Of a stretch of 6,811 bases of DNA, positions 5,796 through 6,811 are shown piece after piece. Position 1 is the stretch's first letter, and each line of letters begins with the position of its first letter. This DNA comes from Aquisalimonas sp. (lineage in GTDB: Bacteria > Pseudomonadota > Gammaproteobacteria > Nitrococcales > Aquisalimonadaceae): contig SLMR01000167.1 of assembly GCA_007133445.1 (NCBI GenBank), positions 1 through 6,811 on the forward strand, read 5' to 3'. Under the pieces are notes generated by a model. It was not told where the DNA came from. It made no database searches and saw only the letters and a program-made list of their open reading frames with translations. The translations under genes were made by a program, and so were the position numbers.

Positions 5796-6407
5796 ATGAC
5801 TCGACTGTTCATCATCGCCCTGTTTACCGCCAGTCTTCTCCTCACGGCCTGCGCCCCCTTTCAGCCGGTGCGGGACGAGGCCCGCAGCACCTGGGAGCTG
5901 AACCCGGAACTCACGGCGCGAACCTTCGAGCCCACCGAGGCGACCCTGTACATTGGCCGCCCCGAGGCGGTGCCCGCCCTGGCGACCAGCGACATGGCCT
6001 ACCGGGAGTCCACCTACGAGCGGCGCTATTATGCGCGTAACCGCTGGGTGGACGAACCCGCCCGCCTGCTGCACCCGTTACTGGTCACCAGTGTCGAAGA
6101 CACGGGGTTGTTCCGTTCGGTACTGGCCTTCGGGGGAGCGGCACCCACGGACTACCGCCTGGACAGCGAGCTTCTGGTGTTCGAGCACGATTACACCGAG
6201 CGAGACGCGGGCATGGCGCGTGTGGTGCTGCGCGCGCGGCTGGTGGACACGGACAGCGCCCGAGTGTTGGCCACCCGTCGATTCCGCGCCGAGCAGGACA
6301 GTCAGGAGGCAGGGCCCGGGCCCGGAGTTGCCGCCACCAACCGCGCCACCGCCGCTCTCATTGACGACCTCCTGGCGTGGCTGAACGAGGAAATCAGGGC
6401 GCGGTGA
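5796..6407 (+). CDS. PqiC-like ABC-type transport auxiliary lipoprotein
   Basis: The 203-residue protein begins with a lipoprotein signal peptide: MTRLFIIALFTASLLLTAC, lipobox L16-T17-A18-C19. Ala at position +2 (no Asp) favours sorting to the outer membrane by Lol. The mature part fits the ABC-type transport auxiliary lipoprotein family (PqiC/YmbA type), with an early strand TLYIGRPEAVPAL, a Tyr/Arg-rich segment YRESTYERRYYARNRWVDEPARLLHPLL, and later strands DYRLDSELLVFEHD and MARVVLRARLVD. PqiC forms a ring at the outer-membrane end of the PqiB tunnel; by analogy this protein would dock the MCE needle. An upstream GAAAGA about 7 nt before ATG is a modest SD. The coding end overlaps the convergent recQ end by 14 bp, and no terminator is seen between them. 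Confidence 0.9.
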   Translation: MTRLFIIALFTASLLLTACAPFQPVRDEARSTWELNPELTARTFEPTEATLYIGRPEAVPALATSDMAYRESTYERRYYARNRWVDEPARLLHPLLVTSVEDTGLFRSVLAFGGAAPTDYRLDSELLVFEHDYTERDAGMARVVLRARLVDTDSARVLATRRFRAEQDSQEAGPGPGVAATNRATAALIDDLLAWLNEEIRAR

Positions 6408-6811
6408 CGCCGCGAATGGCCTCCAGGAAGTCGTCACCGTAGCGTTCCAGCTTGTGCTCACCCACGCCGTTGATGGCTGCCAGGGCCTCGTAGGTCTCCG
6501 GACGGGCGGCAACCATCTCCATCAGGGTGCTGTCGTGGAAGATCATGTACGGCGGCAGTCCCTGCTCTTCGGCGAGGCGGCGCCGGCACTCCCGCAGCGC
6601 TTCCCACAACTCGGGGCTGGCGGCGTCCATCAGGGCCTCACCCGGCTGGCGCTGCCGGCGTCGGCCGCGCGCGGGCCTGCGGTCCCGGCGCAGGGTCAGC
6701 GCCTGCTCGCCGCGGAGCACCGGGCGGCAGGCCTCGGTCAGGCGCAGGCTGCCGTAGCCATCGGTGTCTACGGTGAGCAGGCCCCGGGCCACCAGCTGCC
6801 GGAACACCGCG
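6394..6811 (-). CDS. recQ: ATP-dependent DNA helicase RecQ, C-terminal fragment (RQC end and HRDC domain)
   Basis: The frame enters from the right edge and ends at a TGA (6396-6394), giving the last 138 or so residues of a protein that is about 600 aa in E. coli. The first 38 residues, including FRQLVARGLLTVDTD and LRLTEACRPVLRGE, are the end of the RQC winged-helix domain and closely resemble E. coli RecQ. An Arg-rich linker (about 6628-6687) follows, then an HRDC domain (LWEALRECRRRLAEEQGLPP, TLMEMVAARPETYEAL, INGVGEHKLERYGDDFLEAI), which binds DNA. RecQ is a 3'-5' helicase in recombination and replication-fork repair. The helicase core with its Walker motifs lies outside the window. The gene is convergent with the lipoprotein gene and overlaps its 3' end by 14 bp. 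Confidence 0.93.
   Translation of the reverse strand, partial: AVFRQLVARGLLTVDTDGYGSLRLTEACRPVLRGEQALTLRRDRRPARGRRRQRQPGEALMDAASPELWEALRECRRRLAEEQGLPPYMIFHDSTLMEMVAARPETYEALAAINGVGEHKLERYGDDFLEAIRGVTAP

Noticed and set aside
6312..6323. Palindromic repeat GGGCCCGGGCCC in the lipoprotein gene
   Set aside because: It encodes a Gly-Pro-Gly-Pro stretch in frame and is best explained by GC-rich codon use.

Overview
The window is GC-rich bacterial chromosome, densely packed with housekeeping and envelope genes. Gene content and protein style point to a gammaproteobacterium: an E. coli-type RNase AM (YciV), a RecQ with the LTEACRPVLRGE stretch, and an MCE operon with a permease carrying a fused STAS domain. 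GC-rich coding and several acidic proteins would fit a halophilic or halotolerant lineage such as the Ectothiorhodospiraceae. That placement is inference from protein style, not a database result. I see no tRNA, rRNA, CRISPR array, insertion sequence, phage gene or integration site.

Layout. (1) At 1-180 is the end of, or a very short complete, acidic protein of unknown function, followed by a GC-rich hairpin at 205-226. (2) At 314-598 is a small plus-strand gene for a three-helix membrane protein I do not recognise. (3) At 604-2827 is a minus-strand block whose transcription order is rnm (RNase AM, PHP-family phosphoesterase), a DUF2750 protein, and two consecutive PaaI-type hotdog thioesterases. 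The last three genes overlap by 8 nt at each junction, so the block is very probably one operon. It converges with the small membrane gene, leaving 5 nt between stops. (4) A divergent intergenic region of about 61 bp (2828-2888) separates this block from (5), a plus-strand four-gene MCE lipid-transport operon at 2889-6407: STAS-MlaE permease, MlaF-type ATPase, MlaD/MCE protein with a long helical tail, and a PqiC-like outer-membrane lipoprotein. (6) At 6394-6811, on the minus strand, is the 3' end of recQ, which overlaps the lipoprotein gene tail-to-tail by 14 bp.

How the parts work together. The MCE operon encodes everything expected for an envelope-spanning lipid transporter: an inner-membrane ABC core with a built-in MlaB-like STAS domain, a periplasmic MCE ring with helices that could form a needle or tunnel, and a lipoprotein to dock at the outer membrane. 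It has no MlaC-type shuttle gene, which argues for a bridge rather than a ferry mechanism. The minus-strand block joins a 3',5'-nucleotide/RNA-end exonuclease with thioesterases; the link between these functions is not evident from sequence.

I find no convincing undescribed system. The items most worth a second look are the hybrid Mla/Pqi composition of the MCE operon, the overlapping rnm-DUF2750-thioesterase pair, and the unrecognised small membrane protein.
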